Shown: positions 12,241 through 25,408 of the stretch, piece by piece
Layout of the letters: the number at the start of each line of letters is the position of its first letter
How positions within the stretch are numbered: position 1 is the first letter of the stretch
NCBI GenBank assembly: GCA_009739215.1
Contig: VSJF01000001.1
Span: 682,001-746,000 of the forward strand
Source: Floccularia luteovirens
Lineage: Eukaryota > Basidiomycota > Agaricomycetes > Agaricales > Squamanitaceae
Length of the DNA stretch: 64,000 nucleotides
Reading direction: 5' to 3'
Program-made: the position numbers and the translations under genes
The notes under the pieces: generated by a model
Database searches by the model: none
What the model was told of the DNA's origin: nothing
Seen by the model: only the letters and a program-made list of their open reading frames with translations

Positions 12241-15200
12241 TTGTTGGGAGGAGGGGACGGGAGACGGAGACGGCGAGAGGAGAAGCGAGAAGAGAGTTAA
12301 TATAAGTGAATATTATGTATTTAATTTGAATTATATTCGCTTTCGGTTATGACATTTTGTGCTGTGTGGGAAACGTGTACAACTCACATCTCAGATCCTT
12401 CTCGATCGCGGCCATCGATGTTTCATCGGGAGAATCCACGTCACACGTATCCAGTCACCCATTGCCTCCGTTACTCTATCCCTCTCCTTAATCCTTCATC
12501 TTTCCCCAACCCGTCTCTTTCTCCCACACTCCACTCATCCCCCTCTTCTTCCCTCCTCCCCTGGGATTCCTGTCGTATACGGGGTCTCCGTTGTACCTAC
12601 AGTTCTCTCGCCCAATACAAGCTGTCATATCAAAAGAAATCAGTGGCTAATTAATTGTCACAAATGTGACTTATTACAATTAATCATCAATAGTCACTTG
12701 TCACGCACGTACTTTTTTTTCCGCTGACCCGCGGACAGGGCGGGCCTGCTGCCAAAGTGACAGGTGTTTTTTTTTTCCACTGGAGCAGCGCATTGAGGCC
12801 CGTTTGCCCAAAATTCTATTTTATTTTCTGCCACAATGCCGCCTCCACCCCAATTTCGGCTCTTCCATGTGCTTCTCTCCAGTCGTCGCTGATCTCCTCA
12901 ACCTGCTCCCCGTTTTTAGCCTTTTTGCGTCGTGTGCTTCCCTTTTCCACATGGCCTCTTCACGCCCACTCCTTCAATAAAGAAGTTTGCTAATTTGCAA
13001 ATGCATATCTATCTCTGTTTTACTCTGCTTTATATACTAGGCAAGTACAAGCTATACACACAAGTTTCTACACTGCTGCTCTGGCTATTACTTACATCCA
13101 AATCTTACTCAACGGGGGGTGTCGCGTGGCAACATACTAAATCAGTGTTGACATTTTTTTTGCAAAACACGGTTTAAACTAGGCGTCTTGTTCGGCTCTT
13201 CTGATCTTAGCCGGGTGCGGGTTCCCTTTTCCTGATGTGCCGAGCCCGACACAATTTATTGGACGCGTGCGCAGTAAATGCCCGATGCCCCTCGCGGTCA
13301 TCCACTCACTTTATCAAATGTTCCTTGGCCTGCACCTGCACACGATACCTACCGATAACCCAGACATATATTATTATATGCGAATCATTTTAAATTCATT
13401 GTCAAGTTCACCGGCTAATGATAATTCGACCAATTAGCCAATTAAAGCCCACAAAGAGGGCGCATTCTTTTATCACCAGAGCGGCATTTCCTTCCGTGTA
13501 TGCACGTACTCACAAAAATGACCCTGTTATTCTGCAGAATATTCCCCCCACCCCGTTCCAGCAGGTTCGTCAGCAATTACTTACTTACTCCAAGTCCCGC
13601 TTGTACGCGATCCGTCGCGCCAGCGGCAATTTGAATACTAAACAGGGACATCTTTTTTTATCAAAGGGGTGCATGGTTTCAACACGTGATCGTAATCGTT
13701 CGGGTTCATTCCGAAATCTGGTTTTTTATGGAGAAATAAATTCACTCATTTCTATTACACAACCGACGGAGGGATACCCAAGTCTCATCACAGTCGACCA
13801 ATTCAACAATCTGACGAGGTCCATCGATAATATCAAAGCCAAGCATTGACTGATAATCGCCAATTGTACATGTAGCCTACCGTTGGATTTTCTATTACAG
13901 TCAGGGCCACATTGAACAAAGCCTCTCCATCCACTTCCATCAACTTCTTACCTTCCACTGGTAGAGGCTTTTCCCCCAAATCAACTCAAAATAGTCAAAA
14001 TGCGCGAGCCTTAGGGGGACGCTCGCATTATCGTACCGATATACGTAAATTTATCTCACAAGCACTTGTTTATTTAAATGCGACTAACCCGCCATGGAAT
14101 ACTTTACTTGCCATATCTGTGTACTCCTGATGGCACTGTAAAAAAATCAGGCACCTTCAGAAAAAAAATTCAATCCGAATTACGAGTAAATTAGGGCGTT
14201 TCTCGCATCGCAAACAGCGTCTCATCATAATATGTCATGTTTACGTTCTGTCAAGGTAAGTTGTTTGACATCACCATTAGAGGTGTGGTGCTTGTCGCCC
14301 CCCTTTTCGTTGAATTCAGGTATGTATCACGACTCACATACATAACTTACTATGCAAACAAGATGATCACTATCTTTTGAGTTTCTGCGTGAGGTCATCA
14401 TACATCATGCATCAAGTCTTGACCGAGATTATCAGTAACTGTCTATCTCAATCCATCTCGCGATTCTATGGCGTACGCATCAAAGTTCTTGTTACCATGT
14501 GTTAAAATTTCGCACACCATAGAGACAAGTACAAATAGCAACGGATCGGTTGACGCGGTTAATTTAACAGCCTCAGGCAAATTTTAAAATGTACACTCAA
14601 GCTAAGCCATCCTTGGTCGATGTTTATGTCTCCCTTAAATACTTTAAGTGCTGTAAAATTTTGTTCATGTCAAAATAGTTGCTCCCTTGAACACCCATAT
14701 AATGTATACACACTATATGCCTGTACCTTGACAACAAGACAGCCTCGGGCCATTCATCCCGAGAACAGTAGAACATGGACGGCAAGACTGTATTCGAGAT
14801 GTGGCGTCAGCGAATGGGGAATGCCCAATACAAAACTTTCTTGGCCAATGGGCAAGAGTGGGACAGGGTGGTTAGTAGGTGTACGTCCGCGGGACAAAAT
14901 ACAATCTACGAGGTCAGATATGTCAGCTGAATATTGAATATTATTTACTCTATATATCATAGGATCTTCACGGCATCTATAAGTACTGACAATCTTGGTC
15001 ATTCCTGGTATCCATTGCCATTGCTCCACCTAGCATTCAGAGAACTTGGACTGCACCTGATTTATCTCATGTTTGTATGCAAAGGGAGAAACAACTTGAT
15101 CCGAAAGTAGTATAGTTGGCTCTAACTATTACCGCCCCACAAAAAGTTTGCTCCTGCAAAGGAAAGAGAATGTTAACAACTAACTATTCAAGGTCATCAT

Positions 15201-17465
15201 ACCAGATAGAGTCTATCACTCTAAAGAAGCATCTCCAGCTAAGACTTACTCAAATGACCAACACAATAAGCCCGATATTGCAAACGGCGACCAACGGGAT
15301 AGTTTCGGTTGAGTAAACCTTATCCATTTTATGACCGACTCCCCGAGCGTGACATCTCTGTTGTTATTCAAGCTTCAAGTCTCGGATGATGTTTAATATG
15401 AAATCTCATATCCAAGTGGATTTGTCTACATTTGGAACCCTATCTGCTACCTGATATAAATCTTGTATCTCATATATCTCTCTCCATTGTGCTTCCGCAA
15501 CCAATAAGGTGGAGTACGGGAGGCTCTGCTTCACGCGTGTTAAATGCGGGGAATGAAACTCTCTCCTAATTTTTGAAAACAAATACGACCTAGATGATGC
15601 ATTAATTGCAATATCGTTTCACAACGGTAGACGCAATTCTGGTAATTCACAATTCAGTAATCTGATCAATGAATGATCCAAGTGTCATTTTCAAATTCTT
15701 GTTGACCATCGATCGTAGACTGCCCAGTCGACCTGAATCGCGGAGATTGACACACATGGCAAAATCACCGGAATAACTTATGTAATTGCTTGTGGCACAA
15801 GCACCATCTCCACGGAATCCCCACAATCTTTACACATATTTCATTGATCGTCGCATCTTGGAAAGTTCAAGTTGAAGGAGGATCCAGCCCAAAATCAGGT
15901 AACTTCCTTCTCTCAGCAACCCATCATGCAGCCGAGAACCCATACAAATCTAACCTTCACCGCTGAACAGAGTTACTGACTCATAATTAGCGCCAATTTG
16001 AAAAGCGCCAAAACAATATCTAAGCCGAATTAGCGTCTAATTCCCTCTGGGTACTTATATAAACCATCCCATTCCTATCGACTTTTCTATAATCAATATG
16101 TCTAATTCAATCCAACGTCAAGAATCTAACTAATCATCCAATCCTTCCGCTTTAGGTAAATCACGGCCAAGTACATTGACAATTGTGGTTTCCATCACCG
16201 CTATCAGATGCTGTCAAGTTGTATGTTTGACAGCCGTTATCTCATTAATCCACAACGGTGTCCGAGCCCACTCCTCCAATGGTTAACCTTGTAAGTAGAA
16301 TACTGTACATGTAGCATAGGATGCAACGACACCACCGTTTCCACTGGCAGAATCCAAAACCTCCGAATGGCAATCATATAACCAGCATGTATGTCAATGA
16401 TATAATGTCTTGTTACACCTCGTGCTCAGTGATATCATTTCTCACGTACGTATAGTCATGATCTCAAGCAATGTGTACGTAGGCGGAAGTTCGATTCAAC
16501 CTCTCAAGCGCCTCATGTTGGGAATGTGGCGACCATCGGAATTTTATTGTGCCGTTTCTGTACTGAAAGAAATACTGTATAAGAGCAAAAAGGATGTTCC
16601 AGCCGCGGATCCACTTGGTATGATTTAACCATCTGTGTGAATTGGCATTTGAACTGTGCATACTTTGATGCTGAATTTTACTTATTTCATTTGTTGTTTA
16701 TTGTCATTGATCAAACATGGTATTTATTTTATCGGGGTTCAAGATAACCCACCCACACTATGAATAGCACAATGTGATCTCCTAAGTTTGAAAACTGATT
16801 TGTAGCATGTCACCTACAGAACCCAAATTTGTCGATATTCTGCAACAGATTACTTGTGGTTGCACATGGTGAAGAAGTGATAGGGGTGATATCATTGATG
16901 TTTGGATACTTTCATCGCGAACACAGCGGAAACGAACTCGAACAAACGTTTATCGTCAAGCTAGGAGAAGTTAGGGGTTCTTTCAATCCCCGTTGATGTA
17001 ACAGAATGTTTGCATCCTTGATACAAGCTGGTTTCTACTATATACAAAGATAGTTACATCACGGAAGAAACATGATATGCCCACAGTCCTACTTGCACCA
17101 AAAAATTGACAAACCTCGCTTTTACGTCAGCTTTCGACCGCCCCTAGTTAGAGCGACGGGATCAAATAATGATACGCATGTACAACGCGCGCTGATGACC
17201 TGTGCGTAGATCAGTATTAATTTCCAGCCCCTAAAAATATAACTATGTCGCGACATAAACATAATGTCTATATAACTCTTGATTTTAGCACTTGGGTGTG
17301 AACATGCTGTTATTATTCCATAAGTTGTTGCATAATAATAGACTCTGGGATTGAAGAAAAAATACCTACTCGTCAAAGACTCAAATTTGGCACACAATAT
17401 CAGCGCTCTAGGAATAAAAATGAAAGCCGAAGCCAAACCAAAAGAAAATGCATGAGAGTGACTCA
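12241..17465. other. 5.2-kb block without a supported gene
   Basis: This is the longest gene-free stretch of the window. The open frames in it (up to 143 codons, e.g. 13418-13849) lack family motifs, have unusual composition and cannot be extended by plausible splicing. There is no obvious long terminal repeat, transposase text or tRNA. It follows the 5' end of the FYVE gene and ends at the 3' end of the MEI4-like gene. It may be a decayed element or a long regulatory or non-coding RNA region; the sequence alone does not decide. Confidence 0.4.
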
Positions 17466-19848
17466 CTATCTGTTTACAGAACCTATAATGAACTGTTCAA
17501 GAAACCCGAGCAACATCTCGTACCCAACTTCATCAATCAAATACTGCCGAAAGTGGCCATCCCTGTCATCACCAGCGCGCCCCTCAGAAGTGGAGTCTAA
17601 GGACGAGTTTACCGACATCGCTGCCTGCGGCTGCTCAGGATCACTGGCAGCCCTCATACCGCCAACATTATCATAAACAACGTCACGGGTCTCTCCGGCG
17701 GCAACAACCCTCCTGATGCCGCCCTCTCTGAGAGCGCCCAGGGCACCCCGCTCTTGAGAGCGGCTTTCAGTATCCTCTCGTCCCTTCCCATGCGAATTCC
17801 CGTTTGTCGAGTCCGGCGTTGGCTCGCTGATTCCCGGAGTCCTCTATGCCGACATGAGTAACGTTACCACGATTATCTCTGTCCAATTCTGGGGTTTTTT
17901 CTCTCGTTTTGGTTGCACAATCGTTTGTACTCGTCGTTGTCGTTTGGCGCACACGTTCAGGAAAGCGGCGACCCTTGGTACCTCCTATGTTGTAACTATT
18001 GAATATTCGTGTCTGAACTTTCTTTCGACATTTGAGGACCAGGGAAAAAAGAGTTTCTGAGATGGTGTCACGCAACATCCTTAGGGCCCTTTCTTCCCCA
18101 CCCATATCCTTACCGGAATTAGCGTCTGGTGATTGTGGATTCTTGGAACAGCTATTACTATCAGGGATCTCATTATCATTCAACACTAGGAGGTTGTGAG
18201 AGGTCCCAATTTCAGAAAGAATGTGGAGGGTCGTGAGCAGGTACCATGTCGCATCCTTTACAGCTAGCCTCTGGATGCGATGTGCATCACCTTGTTTGTG
18301 AGAACCGGTCCGGTACGTGTGGATATTTTCTAACAGTCCATATAAGCTATTGTAGTACCTGAAGGGTCGGGTAGAATGGGTTACCTTGCTCTCTTGTCAC
18401 AATATTGGGATCCCCTATCCCATTGTTTGTGAGCACCCGGTCCAGTTCTCTTATGGTTTCTAAAAAAAGTGATGTTTGGAAAGTCTCTAAAGTTGGAAAT
18501 ATCGTTTTGCTGAGATCTAGGAATGTAAACGTATGAGTGAGCCTCACGAAATAAAATATACCTATAGTCAATGACGCGGCATGGTCATACAGGCACAACA
18601 ACAACGACCTAAGGAGAGACAAGACAGTCCTGCGAAGATCGAGAGTAGATATTGAAGCATTTGAGTTATGCTCTGTTCGGCCCGATTGACTTAAACCAAT
18701 CGGTGCAATCGGGTTGTTGGGACGAAGAAGCGCCTCGAAATATCTATGGGAGAATTTCATGAATGAACGGACAATAGGGTAGAATATACGCGTCAATAAT
18801 TGCCCGAGAAAGGTGTCAAATGTCGGGTTGTGATTCAACGAAGCCAGTCGCATAATCAGTGGGAGGGCTGTTGAAGTAACATAGCAAGCCAAGATATTTA
18901 ATGTTTCCAGCATCTTTAAATGAAATGAGGAATGGAAGGAGGAGGACAACACCATTTCGAATGCATGTGATATCGCTTCTATGGCACGAAATAACGCTGA
19001 AAGAAGCAGTGGCTGAGGAACTTCACTGGTTTTTGGGAGAGAAACCAATGTCATGTAAGGATCCATCGCAGAAAACAAAGCCCCATAATCTTTCGTGGCC
19101 ATATCTGCTATATTTGGGGATGCTAATGCTAATAAAGAAGGTGTGTATATGGTAGGTCCCTGTGTCTGCTTTCGACGTACGATTGAGACCCTCTGTAAGC
19201 ATAGACTTGAAATCAAGGGGCACAGGCCCTTCTCCCTTTTTCTCTGCCATTGAAATATTACCTTTCTTCTTTATTTTTTTCTTGGCGGCGTCAGATGTAG
19301 AAGTAGAGGACTTCAATTGTTGTGAACTTTGAATCGGGGCAGAGACAAAGTCCGGCGGTCCTGCGGGTAGAGTAACCGATGCGGGTGCCTTGACTGAAGC
19401 AAGTGATTCTGACATCCAATGAATGTGTAAGAATTTTATTAGTAGGGGTCAAAGACTTTGTGTACGAAACACTTCCACATACTGATTTGTTCGGCCTCGT
19501 ACTTTGCCAATAGATCGGCGTACTTCTTTTCTAAATTCGTGGCGTGTGTACGCCAAGAGCCATCATTGGTTGGTGCTAGAGGAGTTGAAGGTTTGAATTT
19601 TGTCCGAAGATCCAACACATAAGCTAAAGATAGTGATGGCTATGTTATTCATTGGTTCATTAGAAAGATGGTATAATGCACAGTCGAAAGATTGATCAGC
19701 TGGTTTGAATTTTAGTGCCACGATAGCCTGCAAAAGTACATACAAGAAAAGTGAGGTTAATTAATCATGGGAGTTAAAGGAAGATTTAACCGACAATGGC
19801 CATACGAACGCGGTCAGCACCAGAAATCGTGGTGTGAGACGATATCAT
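17466..19848 (-). CDS. Probable MEI4/Rec24-like meiotic double-strand-break factor
   Basis: Exon 1 starts MISSHTTISGADRVRMAI. Exons 2-3 give IVALKFKPADQSFDSYVLDL and then GSWRTHATNLEKKYADLLAK. This matches the only well-conserved part of MEI4 proteins: a helix ending in K-P-A-D, a short spacer, then W-R and a heptad-rich helix. MEI4 (Rec24 in fission yeast) works with REC114 and MER2 to allow SPO11 to cut DNA. The rest is helical and poorly conserved (AMDPYMTLVSLPKTSEVPQP, SFMKFSHRYFEALL), ending DEVGYEMLLGFLEQFIIGS, which suits the family's divergent all-helical C-terminus. The frame is lost near 18345-18385 and again near 17790-17830, and the join near 19190 needs an awkward intron, so the model is incomplete. 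The name rests on the N-terminal motif only. Confidence 0.45.
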
Positions 19849-20144
19849 GTTTCAATCGTTAAATACTGCAGCTGTCTGTTCCAACTCAAGTTTATGAAAC
19901 GTGACAAGACGCGTCGGGTCACGGCACAAATAAAACGTGACATCCAATCCAATCACTTTGACTAACATATTTCGTCTGTTCTACCAAAGCTATGTCTTAT
20001 CCTAAACAATTCACAGATTATTAAAATGGTATACATGGTATGATAACAATATCGCGTAACACGACCCACAGGCACAAAGAACACTGTACGCATCTATACA
20101 CGAGTTATGTTCTGCGGCCAATCTCCTCCAGTCTTTCTTTCTCC

Positions 20145-23100
20145 TTAGATCCCATCACAGGTGAATCCCCAACTGAAGGCCCAGTAGGAACTACGCATCA
20201 TCAATGGGGAATCTTGCATGCGAGGAACTTTTAGGCTCTCGCGAGACTGCCGCCTAATGGGCGATTCGTCATACACGGGGCGGTTGTACGTGTCGTAACC
20301 TCCAAAACTAATTAGGTCTCCTCCGCTCACTGGTCCTAGGCCACCATAAGTCCTAACACCTGAACCACGCCCACTCTTGGATGGTGTGTGGAAGATACCG
20401 TTTGTACGTGATGGCCATACGTGGTTCTTAGGTGTTGCAAACGATGCTCCAATCCGGATGCCACGAGAGGGTGTAGATGTGGGATCGAAAGGTGACTCGT
20501 CAAGGGTCCGGGAATAAATACCTGTCCCGCTTGGGGTGGTAGTATATACCCTGACTCCTCGCGAATGTCCTTGTGGTGTTGAGGGTCCGGGACGGGAGGA
20601 ATGGACCCACGAAGAGGATGAATTTGTGAACCCTGGGTCAAAATCTGAGCTATCATGATCCTCTGGCCGCGTTGGAGTCTTTGGAATTCTCTGAGAGTCC
20701 CAAGTAGGCGAGTCCTGCAAGGAAGATTGGAAAAATGGAGCGTCGTGAGGTCGTATAACGCGGGGCGCATCATCAGTTGGTACAAAAGTCGGTTCCATAT
20801 AAACTGTAGGTGCTACATCCACAAATGGCGACGGAGAACGGCTCCTAGATACACAGTTCTGACAAAACCATGGGTCTTCTTCTCTTCCCAGGTCTGATAT
20901 ATTTCTGATGCCTATGCATTGGAGGTGATACCAAGTCTGGCAGCCATCGCATTGGACCAGCTCCCGTCCGTCATCTTTGCCGTGGCAGATACATAATATT
21001 TCTTCTTCATCATCCTTTAGTTCTCTTTGCCTTCTCTGTTGCCGATATGACAAGGCACGCACAGTCTTCTTTGATAACAACGCTGCACGAGCATCAGCGG
21101 GATCACTTGGAAACACCCTTCTCTTCCTCTTATATATCTTCCTTGAATCTTCTGGATATGCGAGCAACGGGACCATTTTGCCTCTTCCCCATCATTACCT
21201 TAGGTAATGGTTGATCCGAATCTATATCATATATGGTGTCCAATTTCGAACTCGACATCATTCCTTCATTTAAATCCGTGTGGTTCAAGTTTTCATCCTC
21301 GCTACCGCCTTCATCATCAGTGTCTCGATCCAGGAACCGTTCAATCCACTTCAACCGCTCCTCCTCTTCCGCTTTTGCTAACTCTGTTCTTTGCTCTGTT
21401 CTCAGACGCCAGGGAAACTCTGTATCGGGCCAGTTTGGTTTTTCCAAGGTGATCTCGGCGCCTCTAGACGTTCCCTTCTCTTTGGTGGGTTCAGCTCCTT
21501 TCTTTTTACGCCTGTTTCCACCCCTCTTTTTGCCATGTGTAGGCTCAATGGATGCAGGGCCTAGGTAATTCCTCGAAAGTATCAAGAAGGACCCTACCTC
21601 TCCCCTCTAATTCTACAACGCGGAGTCTTGATTTGTTTGCCGTGTTACAACCTCCCTCGGAACGGAACGCTGCCAACCTCTTACGTTTTTTAAGTTCATG
21701 TTTGGTAGGAGAAACATCTTGAGTGTTCTCTAGTAAATTGACAATATGAGGGGAGCCAGCCACAGAAGGAACTGCAACTGGTTGTGGTTGGCGGACCCAA
21801 TCTGAGGTTCTCTGTCATTACGTTAGTTCACCAAAGAGTGGGTACAATGAAAAGCGCCTACGTAACGGCCATAACCACCCGCCATTAAACTCTCTTCGAA
21901 ACTTTCTTCTGAAGTTTCCTGGAAAAGCTTAAGCCTTCTACCTTTGTTAGGACTCTCCATAATTCCCACAGCTGCTCCACGATCCCTCGAACGTAAGATA
22001 TCGTCCTCATCAGGAGTAGTTGGATCAGTCTCTGATAATGTTCGTTTCGAGCGCTTCAAGTAATCGGGTCTGCGTATTTCTGCTTCACGGAAACGTGCAA
22101 GATGCTCCTCTAGTAAAGCTTGTCGAGCACGTTCCATCTCTCCACCTACGGGCCCCATTGTAGTTGGAGTTTCTGATTGTGATACTGGAGTAGGTACGCT
22201 GGGTAGAGTCATTGTGCTAGATGTGTCTGCAAGGAGCGAACTGGGTTGGGAAAAAAGGTCTTCAGAGTTCTTTGGTAATGGAGTAGGGGAATAAGGATTG
22301 TGGCCGAGGTGGCTTTACGGCTTTGCCCTTCCCGTGTAGATCACCAATAGAAAGCTTGGCCATAAACGGAGAAGAAAGTTGGGAGGAATGGCTGTGGTTT
22401 TCGGATGATGCTGACGCTGGTGATGGTATTCTTGGGGCAGGAACTAGACTGGTTGGGGTCGAAGCGCGGGACTCTTGCTTTATCCTGTAAACTCATAATC
22501 ATGACAGTTCTTGGAGATAGAGTAATGTCACGAACGATGATCCACTTCTAGGTGCGCTTGAATTAAAGGCTTGTATGGGTTGTCTGGATATATAGTTCTG
22601 TTAGATTTGAAAACTCTATTCACGATGTGTAAAGTACTCACGATAACCTATATATCATACCCTCATCCTGTCTGCGAGGGGTCATACGTCGTGCATGAGG
22701 ACTGCGAAATATGAGCGAAAGGGTAGTCATATACATAAATACACCGGACCTTGACTCTGGAGTCATGCATTGCTGAGACTCATATGGTACCCGTGAAACT
22801 AGCTCGTCAGCCGTTCTGCATCTGACGTTACAACAACGAAAAATCGTATTTTGTTAAGATATTGCGCACTGTTTTTGAGACACATTCCGTTGCACAGAAC
22901 CGTCTGACAAATACATCGTATGCAAGCTGCTCATGAAAGAAATGAGGACGTATATATCAATAAATGGGGATTTTCTACCTCTGCGAGACTGGCGATTCCT
23001 GCCCATACGCAATCCCAGGAAGATATCTGCCCACATTACTGGGACTATATGAAGAGAACGTTAGACAAGATGTACGGTGGCTCAAACAACACATGCAACT

Positions 23101-23444
23101 ATTGTTGACAAAGAGATATTCATGTGAACGGTCGTACCTTTGCGGTGTAGGTAAGTGACTGTAAGACCTGCCAGAGAAAGCAGGCAACAGAGCCTCGGAT
23201 GGATTCTCTATACTAGATGACCAATGCTTCGTATCAATTTTTGTGACGAATATTTACTTGGTCTTGACACGAACCTCGAGGCAGCCATGAAGTCTATACT
23301 ATCTTTGCTGCCGCTTGCTAGTACCTCCAAGGGATTGGATGCAACTGATGGCTCTAGTTGATCTGCACTTTGGGTTGGAGGTCGGAGGTTCTGGGCAGAC
23401 AGCGAATTGTCCTCGCCTAGAGTTTGACCCTGAATTGCCACCAT
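20145..23444 (-). CDS. Large PHD-finger protein, probable chromatin reader
   Basis: The chain starts MVAIQGQTLGEDNSLSAQN. Small Ser/Pro-rich exons follow (for example PSEALLPAFSGRSYSHLP, SNVGRYLPGIAYGQESP, RRMTPRRQDEGMIYRLS), then an acidic/basic central part (MERARQALLEEHLARFREAE, EEERLKWIERFLDRDTDDE). A C4HC3 PHD finger is seen at 20840-21000: ILCICHGKDDGRELVQCDGC, TWYHLQCIGI and PWFCQNC. PHD fingers read histone H3 tails. The C-terminus is Ser/Thr/Pro-rich with repeated TPS-like motifs. Eight or more introns are needed and most keep the frame. Near 22275-22300 the frame slips by one base (KPPRPQSLFPY to PTPLPKNSEDLF), and the join just before the finger (about 21130-21185) needs a weak acceptor. 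The gene is divergent from DNMT2. It resembles Cti6/Set3-type single-PHD proteins in general plan, but I do not claim orthology. Confidence 0.7.
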
Positions 23445-23570
23445 GAATTAAGAAAAGTGAGACTTTCAATGATGTTTTGTGGAATTAGATATCGCTTTAG
23501 AGAGATATTTCGTTATGAAAAGAGATAACAAGAAAGATAGACGTTTCAATGTAAACAGTAATGAAGAGTA

Positions 23571-23594
23571 GAACAAGAACAAGAACAAGAACAA
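23571..23594 (+). repeat. GAACAA hexanucleotide microsatellite
   Basis: Four perfect copies of GAACAA in a row, followed by a degenerate copy. It lies in the 274-base interval between the divergent PHD and DNMT2 genes, upstream of the DNMT2 start at 23719. It may sit in a promoter or 5' UTR. Confidence 0.8.
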
Positions 23595-23718
23595 GAATGA
23601 GAACTTTGGTTGAGAATGATAAAGAAGAACCATGTTCTGTTCATTTTCCTTATGTAATCAATTGTCTCACCAGTGAATTTCCTTTAGGGGATCCACAGAT
23701 GCCCGCTCAGAACCCCAG

Positions 23719-25112
23719 ATGCATGTTCGTGCCATTGAATTCTACAGTGGAATTGGTGTGTCCGTATCACAACCTGAATACTTTGTAGACTCTGTTGTAA
23801 CGCCTTTTAGGAGGGTTGCATCTCGCCTTTCTCCGCAGTGGAGTGGAAGGCAGCATCATACAAGCATTTGACTGGGATCAGAATGCATGCAAGATTTACA
23901 GAGCGAACCACTCATCTGATGTCGATGTTACAAGAAGAGCTGCGTATCTCACTGTGAACTCTGCTGGGCACGTCTCACGCGTTCTATAGGTGGATATCAC
24001 TAGACTCGACGCCAAAATCTTGACCAGCCTACACGCCGATCTCTGGCTAATGTCACCGGCATGTCAACCTTACACTGTTCTGAACCCGACTGCCAAAGGA
24101 GCTTCCGATCCACGAGCACAGTCATTTCTTCATCTTATCCAGACAGTGCTCCCCATGATGGCTAGCACTGACTCCCATCCATCACATATTCTTATTGAGA
24201 ATGTTGCCGGCTTCGAGGTGCTACCTTTTTGTTAACGTCCTCGAATATATCTTATGCTTTTTTTAGACTTCAGAGACACGCAAAATTACTATAACTATGC
24301 TACAGTCAATTGGTTACACTACAGCCGAATTATTGTTGACCCCGTTACAATTTGGCATCCCAAATTCACGATTACGTTACTACCTGTTAGCCAAAAAGCA
24401 ACCACTGAAATTTAACGAAATACAGGGAAATACAGAGAGTATCCTATATCATATCCCAGGTCGCTGTGTGGATTGGCATGACTATCTCACTTCGTCTGAG
24501 ATACGTCCATCTCCAGCAATACAAATAAAAAGTGTTCGACAATATCTAGATCCCGAAGACGTCGACATGACAACACGAATTCAAAGTCCATGATAGAGTC
24601 CTTGAGAGATGGGGTAGACTCTTCGACATCGTGTCGCCATCGTCGTACAGATCTTGCTGTTTTACACGAGGTAATATTTTTCTCATCGCAGTTTTTACAC
24701 TCGTTCAAGGTCATAATAATAGGATACACACAGTTGGTGGAGCGCACTGGTTCCATCCTCCAAATGAATGAGACAGTCGACGTCAGTTTTTTCTTTTTCT
24801 TTCCTGAAAGCTATATCTACTAACCATTATGTTCAGACCACGGAAATATTTGATAAATTCCTAATTGCAAAAGCTAATGGTGATGCAAAAGCTGTCCGCA
24901 TGCTAGACATACTTCGGTTGCGATATTTCTCTCCAGATGAGCTGCTCAGACTGTTTTGCTTTAATTCACCCTCTACTGAAGTTAATGACGGAATAAACCT
25001 CATCTTCAAATGGCCGAAAGATATATCAATGAAAACAAAATACAGATTGATTGGAAATAGTGTCAATGTTTTGGTCGTGAGAGAGCTTATCACATATCTA
25101 TTCCTAGAGTAG
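23719..25112 (+). CDS. DNMT2: DNMT2/TRDMT1 tRNA (cytosine-5) methyltransferase with an apparent frameshift
   Basis: DNMT2 enzymes methylate C38 of tRNA-Asp (and some others) with a DNA-methyltransferase fold. Visible are motif I (IEFYSGIGGLHLAF), AFDWDQNACKIYRANH, motif IV (LWLMSPACQPYT, catalytic Cys), DPRAQSFLHL, the ENV-GFE motif (HILIENVAGFE), GIPNSRLRYYLLAK, RSCCFTRGY and the C-terminal YRLIGNSVNVLVV of motif X. Introns of about 48-60 bases separate them. Motif IV reads ACQ where PCQ is usual, but the cysteine is kept. Near 24565-24580 the frame slips by one base between LDPEDVDMT and EFKVHDRVLERWG; without that base the family text continues. The start MHVRAIEFYSG places motif I at the usual distance. 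It is divergent from the PHD gene. Confidence 0.85.
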
Positions 25113-25408
25113 AGCCAATGTCAAATTACGCAAACTTAGTCGATTAGTTACTTCCACTAATAGTCACTTAAAACCTGCAATAGGCGTACAAACCTTTGTG
25201 AATATGATGAATGCATTATACTCAGTCCAATCAAGTTTGAGCCAAATCCAATTTTGTATAAGCTTCTCGTGAGACCGCCGGCAAACGTATGTGCCGGAAC
25301 CGAAGATTATACTTAATGGTTTCGTTGCAAAGAACCCCTGGAGGGCTCCTCAAGTCCCTGCACACACTACAGTACATCTAAGACTCTCTGTTTATTTCGA
25401 GTGAAGAT

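Noticed and set aside
13418..13849. 143-codon frame in the gene-free block
   Set aside because: Contains no conserved pattern and cannot be extended at either end.
17790..19220. Very short introns (24-30 bases) to repair the MEI4-like frame
   Set aside because: Below the usual fungal minimum, and removing them does not restore the frame.
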